Origin: Planctomycetota bacterium
Lineage (GTDB): Bacteria; Planctomycetota; B129-G9
NCBI GenBank assembly: GCA_030607235.1
Contig: JAUWEX010000059.1
Location: forward strand, 1 to 6,858
Direction of reading: 5' to 3'
Length of the DNA: 6,858 bases
The notes under the pieces: model-generated
Database searches by the model: none
What the model was told of the DNA's origin: nothing
What the model saw: only the letters and a program-made list of their open reading frames with translations
Position numbers and translations under genes: made by a program
In this document: one piece after another, positions 6,796 through 6,858 of the stretch
Position numbering within the stretch: the first letter of the stretch is position 1
How the letters are laid out: every line of letters starts with the position of its first letter

Positions 6796-6823
6796 TAAAG
6801 AAATTTCACGCGAATTCCGAATC
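6796..6823 (+). promoter_or_regulatory. Weak sigma-28-like element after lon
   Basis: TAAAGAAA at 6796-6803 is followed after 12 bases by TCCGAATC (6816-6823), which keeps the CCGA core of the sigma-28 -10. It shares an 11-base stretch (GGTTAAAGAAA) and the spacing with the element before the PilZ gene. Its -10 matches only four of eight consensus bases. It would drive a gene beyond the right edge. No coding sequence is evident in the last 106 bases. Confidence 0.22.
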
Positions 6824-6858
6824 TTTCTCTGCGGATTATCAATCATTCGATCATATCT

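Noticed and set aside
5386..6846. 486-codon minus-strand frame over the 3' part of lon
   Set aside because: It is a shadow of lon extended through the terminator; no domain and no credible ribosome binding site at its start.

Overview
The window carries six genes of a bacterium: one on the minus strand at the left edge, truncated by the window, and five on the plus strand. The DNA is GC-rich with strongly GC-biased third codon positions, which also creates very long open frames on the antisense strand. Lipid II flippase (MurJ), a lipoprotein-type signal peptide, a PilZ protein and a bacterial-type Lon point to a free-living bacterium with a peptidoglycan wall, probably diderm. The gene set does not fix the phylum; a deltaproteobacterial/myxobacterial-like lineage or an uncultured candidate phylum would both fit, but that is inference.

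Left part (1-686): the 5' end of an M14 zinc carboxypeptidase lipoprotein gene runs leftward out of the window, ending just past its HxxE zinc motif. A 283-bp divergent gap follows, AT-rich in its middle, with a plausible plus-strand promoter and a perfect 9-bp DnaA box.

Middle part (687-3672): three closely spaced plus-strand genes look like one transcription unit: a small YfcE/MJ0936-type metallophosphoesterase, murJ (31 bp later), and an unrecognised, largely helical 294-residue protein (18 bp later).

Right part (3673-6858): a stand-alone PilZ-domain protein is preceded by a near-consensus flagellar sigma-28-type promoter, linking it tentatively to motility and cyclic-di-GMP control. Then comes lon, a complete ATP-dependent protease with its own strong extended -10 promoter, a TTG start set by a good Shine-Dalgarno, and a textbook intrinsic terminator. 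The last ~100 bp hold a 13-bp palindrome and a second, weaker sigma-28-like element that would serve a gene beyond the window.

Most of the content is housekeeping. The least explained items are the 294-residue protein, the sigma-28-like element before the PilZ gene and the DnaA box. I see no mobile elements, CRISPR arrays, rRNA or tRNA genes.
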